In this document: positions 1 to 8,266 of the stretch, piece by piece | Layout of the letters: each line of letters starts with the position of its first letter | Position numbering within the stretch: the stretch's first letter is position 1 | Assembly: GCA_902781465.1 (NCBI GenBank) | Contig: CACZJK010000002.1 | Coordinates: forward strand, 44,334-108,333 | Length of the DNA: 64,000 nucleotides | Source: an uncultured Pseudomonadota bacterium | GTDB lineage: Bacteria > Pseudomonadota > Alphaproteobacteria > Rs-D84 | Direction of reading: 5' to 3' | Made by a program: the position numbers and the translations under genes | Notes under the pieces: model-generated | The model's database searches: none | The model's input: the letters and a program-made list of their open reading frames with translations, nothing else | Told to the model about the DNA's origin: nothing

Positions 1-362
1 AACATATTTGCCAAACTGTTGAACAAGAAGGTACGTGTTATACGATTATTCAAACGTGTGCAGTTAAAATCACGACAAATAACAGTAGGTCTTTCTGTGA
101 ATTGAACACCAGGATGGGCATTATATTCTTCACTGCGTGTTTGATAGATAACTTCGTCATAATCAACAGTGTCGTCCATATTCATAAATTCTGTTTCTGG
201 AATAAAGTTAGGATCATCAGGATATGCATAGTAGGAACGCACAGGAACTTCTGTATATACTGTTTGATATTCTTCAAAAGTATAATCATCAAAGTATTGT
301 TCCGCACAAACTTTATTCGTACAGATTGCCAATATTGCAGCCAAAAAAGCATATTTTTTCAT
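1..362 (-). CDS. Exported protein of unknown function (3' end cut by window edge)
   Basis: Reading leftwards from an ATG at 360-362, the frame stays open to the window edge, giving 120 visible residues. A GAGAAAGGG ribosome-binding site precedes the ATG. The N-terminus (MKKYAFLAAILAICTNKVCA) is a clear Sec signal peptide; the mature part is rich in Asp, Glu and Tyr and has two Cys (VICRDFNCTRL). It is divergent from the hydrolase-ruvB-tol run. I recognise no family. Export is well supported by the signal peptide; the function is unknown. Confidence 0.7.
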   Translation of the reverse strand, partial: MKKYAFLAAILAICTNKVCAEQYFDDYTFEEYQTVYTEVPVRSYYAYPDDPNFIPETEFMNMDDTVDYDEVIYQTRSEEYNAHPGVQFTERPTVICRDFNCTRLNNRITRTFLFNSLANM

Positions 363-503
363 CGGGTCACCCTTTCTCTCGTATACTTATGGTAAAATGA
401 TAGAATATTTTTATGGTCTATGTCAAAGCAAAAATATTTTTATTGAAAATAATAAACAAATTGTTCTATAAATATGATATGGTTATAAGGAAAAGGTAAA
501 GAA

Positions 504-1163
504 ATGGTAGATGTAATTATCACTGGTGAATCTGGAAAGCTGCATGCTGTATATCATAAATCAGAACTGGAAGCGGCGCCGTTGGCAGTTGTGCTGTCGG
601 GCAGTCCACGTCAAAAGTGTCATATGAATGATCGTGTTTCGTATGCAATGTTTCGTGCGTTTATGGATATCGGCTTTTCTGTTGTTCGTTTTAACTATCG
701 TGGCGTTAATGATTCCGAAGGTGCTATTGGAACGACTGCTGAAAATATGCTGGATATCGCAACGGTTATTGATTGGATTCAAAATAAAAACGAAGACAGT
801 GATAAAATCTGGTTGGCTGGAAATCAGTTGGGTGCCTGGTACGTATTACAGGCGATGATGCGCCGTCCAGAAGTTTCTGGGTTTGCGCTGGTTTCGCCAG
901 ATGCATCTGTTTCTGATTTTGGCTTTTTGTCCCCACGTCCAAACCGTGGCTTGTTATTACAGGGCGCCAATGAAGGCGATGAAGCAACTGCGTTTGGTGT
1001 TCATTTGACCCAGGTTTTGAAAAAGCAAGCCCAAATAGATTTGGAAACAATTCGTGTTAAAAATGCAGATGCGAATTATTCCCAGGCTGCTGATTTGCGC
1101 CAAATGTATAATGATTTAAAGGCGTATGTTGGTCGTGAAAATTCTGATGATAAGTTGTTGTAA
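504..1163 (+). CDS. Alpha/beta-hydrolase-fold protein lacking the nucleophile Ser
   Basis: 219 residues, the size and layout of the COG2945-type small alpha/beta hydrolases: an early strand followed by the SGSPRQ loop, the FNYRG segment near residue 63, and a nucleophile-elbow region near 104-110. That elbow reads AGNQLGA, where catalytic relatives have GxSxG, so Gln108 replaces the nucleophilic Ser. The usual acid and His positions are also not obvious. I infer a non-hydrolytic or structurally retained protein. The start has a GGAAAAGG-type Shine-Dalgarno. The stop lies 2 bp before ruvB, so it is probably the first gene of that operon. A TTGAAA/TATAAA pair lies upstream. Confidence 0.7.
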   Translation: MVDVIITGESGKLHAVYHKSELEAAPLAVVLSGSPRQKCHMNDRVSYAMFRAFMDIGFSVVRFNYRGVNDSEGAIGTTAENMLDIATVIDWIQNKNEDSDKIWLAGNQLGAWYVLQAMMRRPEVSGFALVSPDASVSDFGFLSPRPNRGLLLQGANEGDEATAFGVHLTQVLKKQAQIDLETIRVKNADANYSQAADLRQMYNDLKAYVGRENSDDKLL

Positions 1164-1165
1164 TT

Positions 1166-2158
1166 ATGATGAATGAAAATAAAAGATTTTTAGACCCAAA
1201 TATCCCAGATGAAATGGCGAATACAATTCGACCGAAGACTTTGGACGACTTTATTGGGCACGAGGCATTAAAACAGAATTTGTCAGTCTTTATTTCTGCT
1301 GCACGTGGTCGCAGTGAAGCAATGGATCATGTTTTGCTTTATGGACCTCCGGGATTGGGTAAAACCACATTGGCGCACATTGTTGCGAATGAATTGGGAA
1401 CTAATTTTCGTGCGACATCTGCGCCTATGCTTACCAAACAAGGCGATTTAGCAGCGATTTTGACGGCTTTGGAACCGATGGATGTGTTGTTTATAGATGA
1501 AATTCACCGCTTACCAACAGCTATCGAAGAAGTTCTTTATTCTGCAATGGAAGATTTTAAGTTAGATATTATGTTGGGCGAAGGACCAACGGCAAAATCT
1601 GTGCGCATTGATTTGCCTCCGTTTACATTGGTTGGGGCGACAACCCGTACCGGGTTATTGTCGAATCCTTTGCGCGACAGATTTGGTATTGATTTAAGAT
1701 TGTCTTTTTATTCAGTGGCTGATTTGGCAAAGATTATTATGCGCAGTGCGAAAATACTTGGGACTAATATTGATGCGACTGGCGCAGAAATGTTGGCGGC
1801 CTCTTCGCGTGGAACACCACGTATTGCAAACAGATTGTTAAAGCGTGCGCGTGATTTTGCGGCGGCGGCCGGTAAAGATTTTATTGATGCCGATACAATT
1901 AAAACAACACTTTATCAATTACATATTGATGAAAAGGGTTTGGATGAAATTGATCGCGAATATATCAATGCGATAATCAGAAATTATGCAGGTGGACCGG
2001 TCGGTATTGATAATTTGTCGGCGGCACTTTCTGAACCATCAGATACAATCGAAGATGTTATAGAACCATATCTGATGCAACTTGGTTTTATTCAACGTAC
2101 GCCGCGTGGTCGTGTTGTGACAGAAGCCGGCTATAAACATTTAGGCCTTGAAAAATGA
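1166..2158 (+). CDS. ruvB: Holliday junction branch migration ATPase RuvB
   Basis: 330 residues, normal RuvB length. Walker [10 protein letters not shown] is at about residue 61, Walker B with DEIHR at about 111, sensor-1 region GATTRTGLL, and the C-terminal winged helix with the RTPRGR DNA-contact motif near 311. RuvB is the hexameric motor that drives branch migration with RuvA and RuvC during recombination and fork rescue. The usual alphaproteobacterial ruvC-ruvA-ruvB-ybgC-tolQRAB-pal order is partly kept: ruvC and ruvA are absent upstream. Two in-frame ATGs (1166, 1169) are possible starts. Confidence 0.97.
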   Translation: MMNENKRFLDPNIPDEMANTIRPKTLDDFIGHEALKQNLSVFISAARGRSEAMDHVLLYGPPGLGKTTLAHIVANELGTNFRATSAPMLTKQGDLAAILTALEPMDVLFIDEIHRLPTAIEEVLYSAMEDFKLDIMLGEGPTAKSVRIDLPPFTLVGATTRTGLLSNPLRDRFGIDLRLSFYSVADLAKIIMRSAKILGTNIDATGAEMLAASSRGTPRIANRLLKRARDFAAAAGKDFIDADTIKTTLYQLHIDEKGLDEIDREYINAIIRNYAGGPVGIDNLSAALSEPSDTIEDVIEPYLMQLGFIQRTPRGRVVTEAGYKHLGLEK

Positions 2159-2679
2159 AATTATATCATGGAACTCAACAACGTTTTAAGCGAGGTGATA
2201 TATTAGAAGCGTTTAGAGATGAATCGCATGTGATGCGTAATGTATATGCAACAAGTTATATAAATTTAGCTGTTCAATACACCATACATCCAATACATCA
2301 TGATTGGGCTAAAAAAGGTGTTGTTTATTTGCCTTTTATAGACACAATGTTAGTTCAAAATTATCATACTGATAATTATGTGTATGAAGTTGACCCAACA
2401 GGTTTTTCGTTTTTATTTAAATATGATGATGATAATGGGGACGAATGGATAAATCCTGCAAATGTTAAGATTGTGAATTCTATTGAAATAACACCGGAAG
2501 TTTTGTCAGATTCTGGTTATAATGTTAGAATTATAAAGGGTAACAAATTTACCAAGAAAATTGTTTTTCGTCTGGCAAAGACACGAATGGTGGCAAACCT
2601 TTTCTTGAAAAACAAACCGTTGTTTGAGAAATTAACGAATTTATTTACCGAAAAATATCAATCTGAAAAAGACAAATAG
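2155..2679 (+). CDS. Predicted ADP-ribosyltransferase-like protein (Arr/PARP-type fold)
   Basis: 174 residues; the start ATG overlaps the ruvB stop (ATGA). The N-terminus has LYHGT at residues 3-7, followed by an F-K-R-G-D-I segment, a VYATS strand near 30 with an aliphatic/aromatic helix after it, and [11 protein letters not shown] near 80. This order resembles rifampin ADP-ribosyltransferase (Arr) and DarT/PARP-like enzymes: YHGT for NAD binding, then Y-x-T/S, then the I-Y-x-V-x-P-T-G strand. [10 protein letters not shown] segment may supply the acidic residue. The C-terminal ~60 residues are basic and unassigned. The ADP-ribosyltransferase assignment is inference from motif order; the target is unknown. 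It could instead be a fold relative without activity. Confidence 0.5.
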   Translation: MKLYHGTQQRFKRGDILEAFRDESHVMRNVYATSYINLAVQYTIHPIHHDWAKKGVVYLPFIDTMLVQNYHTDNYVYEVDPTGFSFLFKYDDDNGDEWINPANVKIVNSIEITPEVLSDSGYNVRIIKGNKFTKKIVFRLAKTRMVANLFLKNKPLFEKLTNLFTEKYQSEKDK

Positions 2680-2690
2680 GGTTTATTATT

Positions 2691-3068
2691 ATGAAACGGA
2701 CACATACATTTAATTTTGCTGTTGCGTATGCTGATACAGATGCCGAAGGTGTTATGTATCATGCGCGTTATATAGAAGTCGCAGAACGTGCGCGTTCTAA
2801 TTGGTCGCGTGAAATGGTGATACCAAACGGAGATATTGGTTTTGTTGTTCGCGAATTAAATATAAAATATATGCGCCCTCTTTTGCTTAATGATGAATTT
2901 ACAGTTGAAACCCAGGCGGTCAAGATAGGTGCTGCCTCTATGACGATTGAACAAAAGTTCGTGAAAGATGGTGAAATTTGTGCTATAATGAACATAACAA
3001 TCGCGTATCTTGGTTCTGATATGCGCCCAAAGGCGATGCCGGAATCAATCGTAAGTATGTTTGAATAA
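2691..3068 (+). CDS. ybgC: YbgC-type acyl-CoA thioesterase of the Tol-Pal cluster
   Basis: 125 residues of the hot-dog fold. The diagnostic segment AYADTDAEGVMYHARY near residues 12-27 contains the catalytic Asp (DTD) and the H-x-RY motif of the 4-hydroxybenzoyl-CoA thioesterase/YbgC family. Members hydrolyse acyl-CoA or acyl-ACP at the inner face of the membrane and are genetically linked to tolQRAB-pal, as here, 18-27 bp upstream of tolQ. The ADP-ribosyltransferase-like gene separates it from ruvB. Confidence 0.92.
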   Translation: MKRTHTFNFAVAYADTDAEGVMYHARYIEVAERARSNWSREMVIPNGDIGFVVRELNIKYMRPLLLNDEFTVETQAVKIGAASMTIEQKFVKDGEICAIMNITIAYLGSDMRPKAMPESIVSMFE

Positions 3069-3095
3069 TTTTATAAAAAGAAAGGAATGGAAAAA

Positions 3096-3587
3096 ATGGA
3101 AAACAGTTTTTCTTTGTTGTCGCTTTTCAGCGGTCGTGATTTAATGACATTATTTGTGTCTTTGATTTTAGTCGGGGCCAGTATTTTGTCTTGGGCGGTT
3201 ATTATTGAAAAAATCCGTTTATGGCATTTTCAAAAAAGAAACCCTGTCGCGGTAAAACGTGGCGATAATTTAGATACAATAGCAGATAAATTAATTCGTC
3301 CGTTTGATAAAAATTTATGGTTTTTGTCCATGGTTTCTTATGTTGCGCCTTTCATAGGTTTATTTGGAACCGTTTGGGGTGTTATGGATTCTTTTGCTTC
3401 AATTGGCGTTAATCAATCGGTCAGTATTGGTGTTATTGCCCCTGGTTTGGCGGTTGCACTTGGTACAACAGCCTTAGGATTGATTGCGGCAGTTCCTGCG
3501 GCTATTGCATATAATGTGTTTTCTAAGAAATCAGATGATTTGTATGATTCTTTCGAAGAATCTGTCAAAGAAATGAAACATAAATAA
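3096..3587 (+). CDS. tolQ: Tol-Pal proton channel subunit TolQ (short form)
   Basis: MotA/TolQ/ExbB family inner-membrane protein with three membrane segments, at about residues 14-36, 79-100 and 115-140. The family-typical loop PFIGLFGTVWGVMDSF and the GIAPGLAVALGTTALGL-like third segment are both present. With TolR it forms the proton-driven motor that energises TolA for outer-membrane constriction. The protein is 163 residues, against about 230 in Escherichia coli: the cytoplasmic loop is shortened. I prefer ATG 3096 because the AAAGGA at 3081-3086 directly abuts the upstream ATG at 3087 but sits 9 bp from 3096. Confidence 0.9.
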   Translation: MENSFSLLSLFSGRDLMTLFVSLILVGASILSWAVIIEKIRLWHFQKRNPVAVKRGDNLDTIADKLIRPFDKNLWFLSMVSYVAPFIGLFGTVWGVMDSFASIGVNQSVSIGVIAPGLAVALGTTALGLIAAVPAAIAYNVFSKKSDDLYDSFEESVKEMKHK

Positions 3588-3600
3588 TGGGGATATAAAA

Positions 3601-4005
3601 ATGTCAAGAAGACACTCTTGTACCAGCGATGCGAATATGTCCCTGACGCCAATGATTGACATTATGACAACATTGTTGGCGGTTTTTATGGTGACTACTC
3701 CAATGTTGACATCTGGTATAGATATTGAATTGCCACGTGCAGGAACTTCTGCGATGACTGGCAACGATCATGCAATTCAGATAAGTGTTGATGCGCGTGG
3801 AAATTATTATTTATTAAATCAACAATTGCCGCGTGATGAAATTGTAAAACGTGCGGTTGCGATGCGTGGCGAAAATCCAAATTTGGCAATTACTTTAAGT
3901 GGTGATACGCATGCCGATTATGGTGCGGTTATGTCTATGATGGGTAAATTAAAAGATGTTGGTTTTCAACGTGTAGGTTTACGAACAAAACTTGATGATA
4001 AATGA
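3601..4005 (+). CDS. tolR: Tol-Pal system protein TolR
   Basis: 134 residues, ExbD/TolR family. The N-terminus is cytoplasmic, followed by a single membrane helix that begins with the motif LTPMIDIMTTLLAVFMV; Asp near residue 19 is the conserved proton-path residue. The periplasmic domain ends with the usual G-A-V-M-S-M-M-G-K-L-K-D-V-G-F helix-strand unit. It couples TolQ to TolA. Its stop overlaps the tolA start. Confidence 0.93.
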   Translation: MSRRHSCTSDANMSLTPMIDIMTTLLAVFMVTTPMLTSGIDIELPRAGTSAMTGNDHAIQISVDARGNYYLLNQQLPRDEIVKRAVAMRGENPNLAITLSGDTHADYGAVMSMMGKLKDVGFQRVGLRTKLDDK

Positions 4006-4751
4006 TGAATAAAGATGTGCAATTTCAGAGCGAAAATTTTTTGATGTCTGTGCTTGGACATCTTGTTTTGGTTGCGTTGATAATGTTGTCTTTTTCTGTT
4101 GTTATTGAACGTGCAAAATTGGTGACGCCAAATCGTATTCAAATCACAGAAATAGATTTGAAAAATGTTAAAATAAGTGGTGACGAAACTAAACTTTATA
4201 ACACCAATCAGATCAAGCCAGACGACAATGTAAAAACAGATAAAAAAACCGAAGAAAAGAAAAATACAGAAATTGAAAAAATTGACTTGAAACAACCAAC
4301 TATGGTTGACAATGAAAGCAAAGATTTAAAAAAAGAAAAAACAAAGAAAAAAGACGAAAAAAAGGTAGAAGATAAACCTGCTCCACGTAAAAAAACAGTT
4401 GTGCGGGTTAATCGTGAAGTGTTGTCAATTGACAGAACTATGACAGTATCGGTTGCGGATGCTTTGCGTGTTGCTTTGACGCGTTGTTGGAATATTGATA
4501 CGACGCATCCTGGTATTGAAGATATGCGTCTTACTGCGCATATAAAATTCTTGCCAACAGGTGTTGTTGACCGCCTTTGGTTTGAATCAGAATCGCGCGC
4601 ACAAACAGATGCTGATTTTGCCTATGTGCTTGATACGGCCAAGGCGGCGATAAAAACCTGTTCTCCGTTTTCGATGTTGCCACGTAATGAATATTCTAAA
4701 TGGCGTGATACTTCTGTCACTTTTTATCCAAGCAAAGGAAAAGTTATGTAA
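4002..4751 (+). CDS. tolA: TolA-like energy transducer
   Basis: 249 residues. There is an N-terminal membrane anchor at about residues 13-33, then a Lys/Glu-rich segment from about 85 to 130 that would span the periplasm as helix or coil, and a C-terminal domain (about 140-249) with the ALRVALTRCWN start and paired Cys typical of TolA domain III. It transmits the TolQR motor force to the outer membrane. The ATGA overlap with tolR implies coupling. TolB and Pal, which normally follow, are not here: the gene ends at a terminator. Confidence 0.85.
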   Translation: MMNKDVQFQSENFLMSVLGHLVLVALIMLSFSVVIERAKLVTPNRIQITEIDLKNVKISGDETKLYNTNQIKPDDNVKTDKKTEEKKNTEIEKIDLKQPTMVDNESKDLKKEKTKKKDEKKVEDKPAPRKKTVVRVNREVLSIDRTMTVSVADALRVALTRCWNIDTTHPGIEDMRLTAHIKFLPTGVVDRLWFESESRAQTDADFAYVLDTAKAAIKTCSPFSMLPRNEYSKWRDTSVTFYPSKGKVM

Positions 4752-4753
4752 AA

Positions 4754-4781
4754 TAAAAAAATCGCGAAAAGCGATTTTTTT
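4754..4781. terminator. Bidirectional intrinsic terminator between tolA and rnpB
   Basis: A short hairpin with stem AATCGC/GCGATT is flanked by A-runs on the left and T-runs on the right, so it can end transcription both from tolA (+) and from rnpB (-). Confidence 0.85.
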
Positions 4782-4783
4782 AT

Positions 4784-5118
4784 GCCGGGTGTTCAATAAG
4801 CCGGATTCTGTACAGCCTAAAACCAGTCATAAAAACAAGTTAAAGGTTGCAAGCATAATTAATCTGCACAATGCGTTGCCGCAAAGCGTCAAGCCCTCTA
4901 CCCGATTCTCGTAACGGCCAGGACAAGCCTTGAATCCTGTTTGAGGTTGCTGCACATAGAGATTGCCCGTTTCACCGTGACTTAACACGCTCGTCTCTGC
5001 TGCTCTAATCATCAGGTTGCCCTGTGTGGTTGTTAACCACTATGTTGTCCCCGCAGTCCGGACTTTCCTCTTTGTCGTGATCTGAAAGACGACAAAGCTA
5101 TGCTTTTTCGCACCCAAC
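4784..5118 (-). ncRNA. rnpB: RNase P RNA (bacterial class A)
   Basis: On the - strand the conserved 5' core GAGGAAAGTCCGG follows a strong P3-type hairpin (CTTTGTCG/CGACAAAG), and the 3' core ACAGAATCCGGCTTAT lies at the other end. Between them are GGCAACC, the AGAGCAGCAGAGACGAG region, GGTGAAACGG and GGTAGAGG, all expected of RNase P RNA. Outer GGGTG/CACCC segments close helix P1. This is the catalytic RNA that matures tRNA 5' ends. Boundaries are set by the P1 pairing and are good to a few bases. Confidence 0.95.
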
Positions 5119-5174
5119 GTGTGAAATAGTATCATTAAAATCTATTTTTTCAATAATTTTGTATGTTTTTTTGT

Positions 5175-5384
5175 TTATTCGCCCATTGTTTTGGCGTTGT
5201 GTAAAGTTTTTATCAGAATTTCGGCTGCGATTTCACGAATCTTTTGGGACAAAGGTCTTATGTTCATTGCTTCGGCCACGGCATCGCCGAACTTTTGAGA
5301 AATAATGTCTATTTGGGATGGTGCAATAATAAATACATCGCTAGTTATTTCATTATGTTTTAACATTTGAACATTTTCTTTCAT
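5175..5384 (-). CDS. Small hypothetical protein upstream of rnpB
   Basis: 69 residues starting at the ATG at 5382-5384, which has a GGGGGGA Shine-Dalgarno 6 bp upstream; an upstream in-frame ATG at 5414 lacks one. The protein is amphipathic, with a KIREIAAEILIKTL helix near the end, no membrane segment and no signal peptide. It is transcribed toward rnpB and could share its transcript. I do not recognise a family. Confidence 0.5.
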   Translation of the reverse strand: MKENVQMLKHNEITSDVFIIAPSQIDIISQKFGDAVAEAMNIRPLSQKIREIAAEILIKTLHNAKTMGE

Positions 5385-5512
5385 TTTTTCCCCCCACCGT
5401 TCTGATGCTTTCATATTATCATAAAAATTTCAAAATAAAAACCAATTTTTTCGCATATATCTGTCTTGGGAACTTGTTTTATAAAAAATCTTTATTATAT
5501 AGATAAAGTGTC

Positions 5513-5541
5513 TTGACCGGGGCGTCTAAAATTGCTATAAA
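5513..5541 (+). promoter_or_regulatory. Sigma-70-type promoter for secA
   Basis: TTGACC at 5513-5518 and TATAAA at 5536-5541 are separated by exactly 17 bp. The promoter lies about 65 bp upstream of the secA start, leaving a short untranslated leader. Confidence 0.7.
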
Positions 5542-5605
5542 CGTATAAATAATTTTGGTGCTTCTGGGACTTAAAAGTCTTTGAAAGAAATGGTAAGGAT
5601 GAAAT

Positions 5606-8236
5606 ATGAAAAATGTATTGAAAATGCTGTTGGGTTCGGCAAATGACAGATTGGTAAAATCTTACGATAAAACGGTTTCTGTTATAAATGGCTTGGAAAG
5701 TAAATATGCGGCAATGTCCGATGATGAAATTCATGGATTGACGACTGTTTTTCGTGAAAGATTGGCAAATGGCGAAAAAGAAAAAGATATTTTGCCAGAT
5801 GTGTTTGCCGCTGTGCGCGAGGCTGCGAAGCGTTCAATCGGATTGCGTCATTTTGATGTTCAATTGATTGGTGGTATGGTTTTATCTAATGGTCAGATTT
5901 CAGAAATGAAAACCGGTGAAGGTAAAACATTGGTTGCTACTTTGGCTTTGTACTTAAAGGCTTTGCATGGCAAAGGCGCGCATTTGATTACTGTTAATGA
6001 TTATTTGGCATCGCGTGATGCTGGTTGGATGGGCCAAGTATACAGATTTTTAGGTATGACTGTTGGAATTATTCAACACGATATGTCTGACGAAGACAGA
6101 CGTGCCGCGTATAATTGTGATATTACTTATGTGACTAATTCTGAATTGGGATTTGATTATTTGCGCGATAATATGAAATTTACAAAAGAACAACAGGTTT
6201 TGCGCCCGTTCTTTTATGCTATCGTTGACGAAGTAGACAGTATTTTGATTGACGAAGCGCGTACGCCTTTGATTATTTCAGGCCCTGCGGAAGATACCAG
6301 TGAATTATATAACAAAGTTGATGCGGTTGTTGTTCAATTGGTCGCTGATGATTACAAAATTGATGAAAAAGACAGACATGTCACATTGACAGAAAACGGC
6401 ATAGATCATGCAACGAACCTTTTGAAAGAAGCAGGTATTTTGGTTGGTGATAATTTATATTCTTCTGAAAATGCTGTTGTTGTTATGCATTTACAGCAAT
6501 CTCTTTTGGCGCATCATTTGTATGAAAAAAATGTGAATTATGTTGTGCGTAATGGCGAAGTTTTAATTGTTGATGAATTCACAGGTCGTGTTATGTCTGG
6601 TCGTCGTTTTGGTAAAGGTTTACACCAGGCGATTGAAGCCAAAGAACATGTAGAGGTTCAACCTGAAAATCAAACAGTGTCCAGTATTTCTTATCAGAAT
6701 TTGTTTAGAATGTACCCTGTTTTGGCTGGTATGACCGGAACGGCGATGACAGAAGCCGCAGAATTCGAAGAAATTTATAAATTGCGCGTTGTTTCAATAC
6801 CAACAAACAAACCTGTTGCACGTATTGATCATCATGATGAAATTTATCGTAATAAATCTGAAAAATATGATGCGATTATAAAACAGATTTCTGAATGTAT
6901 GGAACGTCAACAGCCTGTATTGGTTGGAACAGTGTCTATTGAAAAGTCCGAAGAATTGGCAAAAATTGTCCAGGAAAAATTGGGTATAAAACCAGCAGTA
7001 TTAAATGCTAAACACCATGAATCAGAAGCAAAAATTGTGTCCCAGGCTGGTGCGCCTGGCGCGGTTACAATTGCTACAAATATGGCTGGTCGTGGAACCG
7101 ATATTAAATTGGGTGGTAATGCCGAAGATTTGATTGCTGATTTGGATGAAACGGCACCTGATTTCGAAAAAAAGAAAAAAGAAATTATTAAAACAATAGA
7201 AGCGAATAAAGAAAAAGTTTTAAAGGCCGGTGGTCTTTATGTGATAGGTACAGAACGTCATGAATCGCGTCGTATTGATAATCAGTTGCGTGGTCGTTCT
7301 GGCCGTCAAGGCGATCCGGGAGATTCTAAGTTTTTCTTGGCGTTGGACGATGATTTGATGCGTATATTTGGTGCGGCCAGATTGCAAAACATGTTGACAA
7401 CTTTGGGATTGAAACCTGGTGAAGCAATCACACATCCTTGGATAACCAAGGCATTAGAAAAAGCCCAAAAACGTGTTGAAACCAGATATTTCGAAGCACG
7501 TAAAGAATTATTGAAATATGATAACGTTATGAACGATCAAAGAACTGTTATATATAAACAGCGTAATGATTTAATGGGGTCTGATGATTTGAAACCATTG
7601 GTCACCGAATTAATTGGTGATGTGGTTGAAATCATTTGTGAAAAGAATATTCCAGAGAAAGTCCACCCTTCTGTGTGGAATATTGCAGGAATTCATGACG
7701 ATATGATGCGTATATTCGCTTTGGATATTACTGATATTGATAAATGGAAAACAGACGAAACAATATCAGAACGTGGTGCATATAACACATTGTTTAATTT
7801 GGCAATGCATCGTTATAACCAGCAAAATGCAAAATACGGCGACGAATTGATGCAGACTGCACAAAGACAGATGATGTTAGGTGCTTTGGATGCAGTATGG
7901 AAACGCCACTTGCAACAGATGGATTATTTACAAGGTGCAATTGGTTTGCGTGGTTATGCCCAGAAAAATCCTTTGTATGAATACAAAAACGAGGCATTAG
8001 AATTGTTCAAGAATACAATCCAAAACTTCAAAACAATGTCTGTTGCGTATATATGCCGTATGGAATTGACCCGCGAAGATGTTGATGCAACTGCACAACA
8101 ACAGGCACAACATGATTCTGCATTGAATCAAAATACAGCATCGAACAATATGGCAAATATGAATATATCGCGTAACGCTTTGTGCCCGTGTGGGTCAGGT
8201 TTGAAATATAAACATTGTCATGGTAAATTGCACTAA
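5606..8236 (+). CDS. secA: Preprotein translocase ATPase SecA
   Basis: 876 residues, normal for SecA. Walker A MKTGEGKT is at about residues 101-108, the DEVDSILIDEARTPL Walker B/preprotein-crosslinking boundary near 208-222, helicase motif GRGTDIKLGG near 497, and RGRSGRQGDPG near 560. The extreme C-terminus has the zinc-binding CPCGSGLKYKHCHG motif that binds SecB and phospholipid. SecA drives Sec-dependent export through SecYEG, on which the many signal-peptide proteins of this window depend. An AAGG-type ribosome site precedes the ATG. Confidence 0.98.
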   Translation: MKNVLKMLLGSANDRLVKSYDKTVSVINGLESKYAAMSDDEIHGLTTVFRERLANGEKEKDILPDVFAAVREAAKRSIGLRHFDVQLIGGMVLSNGQISEMKTGEGKTLVATLALYLKALHGKGAHLITVNDYLASRDAGWMGQVYRFLGMTVGIIQHDMSDEDRRAAYNCDITYVTNSELGFDYLRDNMKFTKEQQVLRPFFYAIVDEVDSILIDEARTPLIISGPAEDTSELYNKVDAVVVQLVADDYKIDEKDRHVTLTENGIDHATNLLKEAGILVGDNLYSSENAVVVMHLQQSLLAHHLYEKNVNYVVRNGEVLIVDEFTGRVMSGRRFGKGLHQAIEAKEHVEVQPENQTVSSISYQNLFRMYPVLAGMTGTAMTEAAEFEEIYKLRVVSIPTNKPVARIDHHDEIYRNKSEKYDAIIKQISECMERQQPVLVGTVSIEKSEELAKIVQEKLGIKPAVLNAKHHESEAKIVSQAGAPGAVTIATNMAGRGTDIKLGGNAEDLIADLDETAPDFEKKKKEIIKTIEANKEKVLKAGGLYVIGTERHESRRIDNQLRGRSGRQGDPGDSKFFLALDDDLMRIFGAARLQNMLTTLGLKPGEAITHPWITKALEKAQKRVETRYFEARKELLKYDNVMNDQRTVIYKQRNDLMGSDDLKPLVTELIGDVVEIICEKNIPEKVHPSVWNIAGIHDDMMRIFALDITDIDKWKTDETISERGAYNTLFNLAMHRYNQQNAKYGDELMQTAQRQMMLGALDAVWKRHLQQMDYLQGAIGLRGYAQKNPLYEYKNEALELFKNTIQNFKTMSVAYICRMELTREDVDATAQQQAQHDSALNQNTASNNMANMNISRNALCPCGSGLKYKHCHGKLH

Positions 8237-8266
8237 ATTTGGGGCGATATAAAAGGAAGGTAAATC

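Noticed and set aside
5385..5414. Upstream ATG of the small gene next to rnpB
   Set aside because: No ribosome site; the GGGGGGA lies between it and the ATG at 5382-5384.
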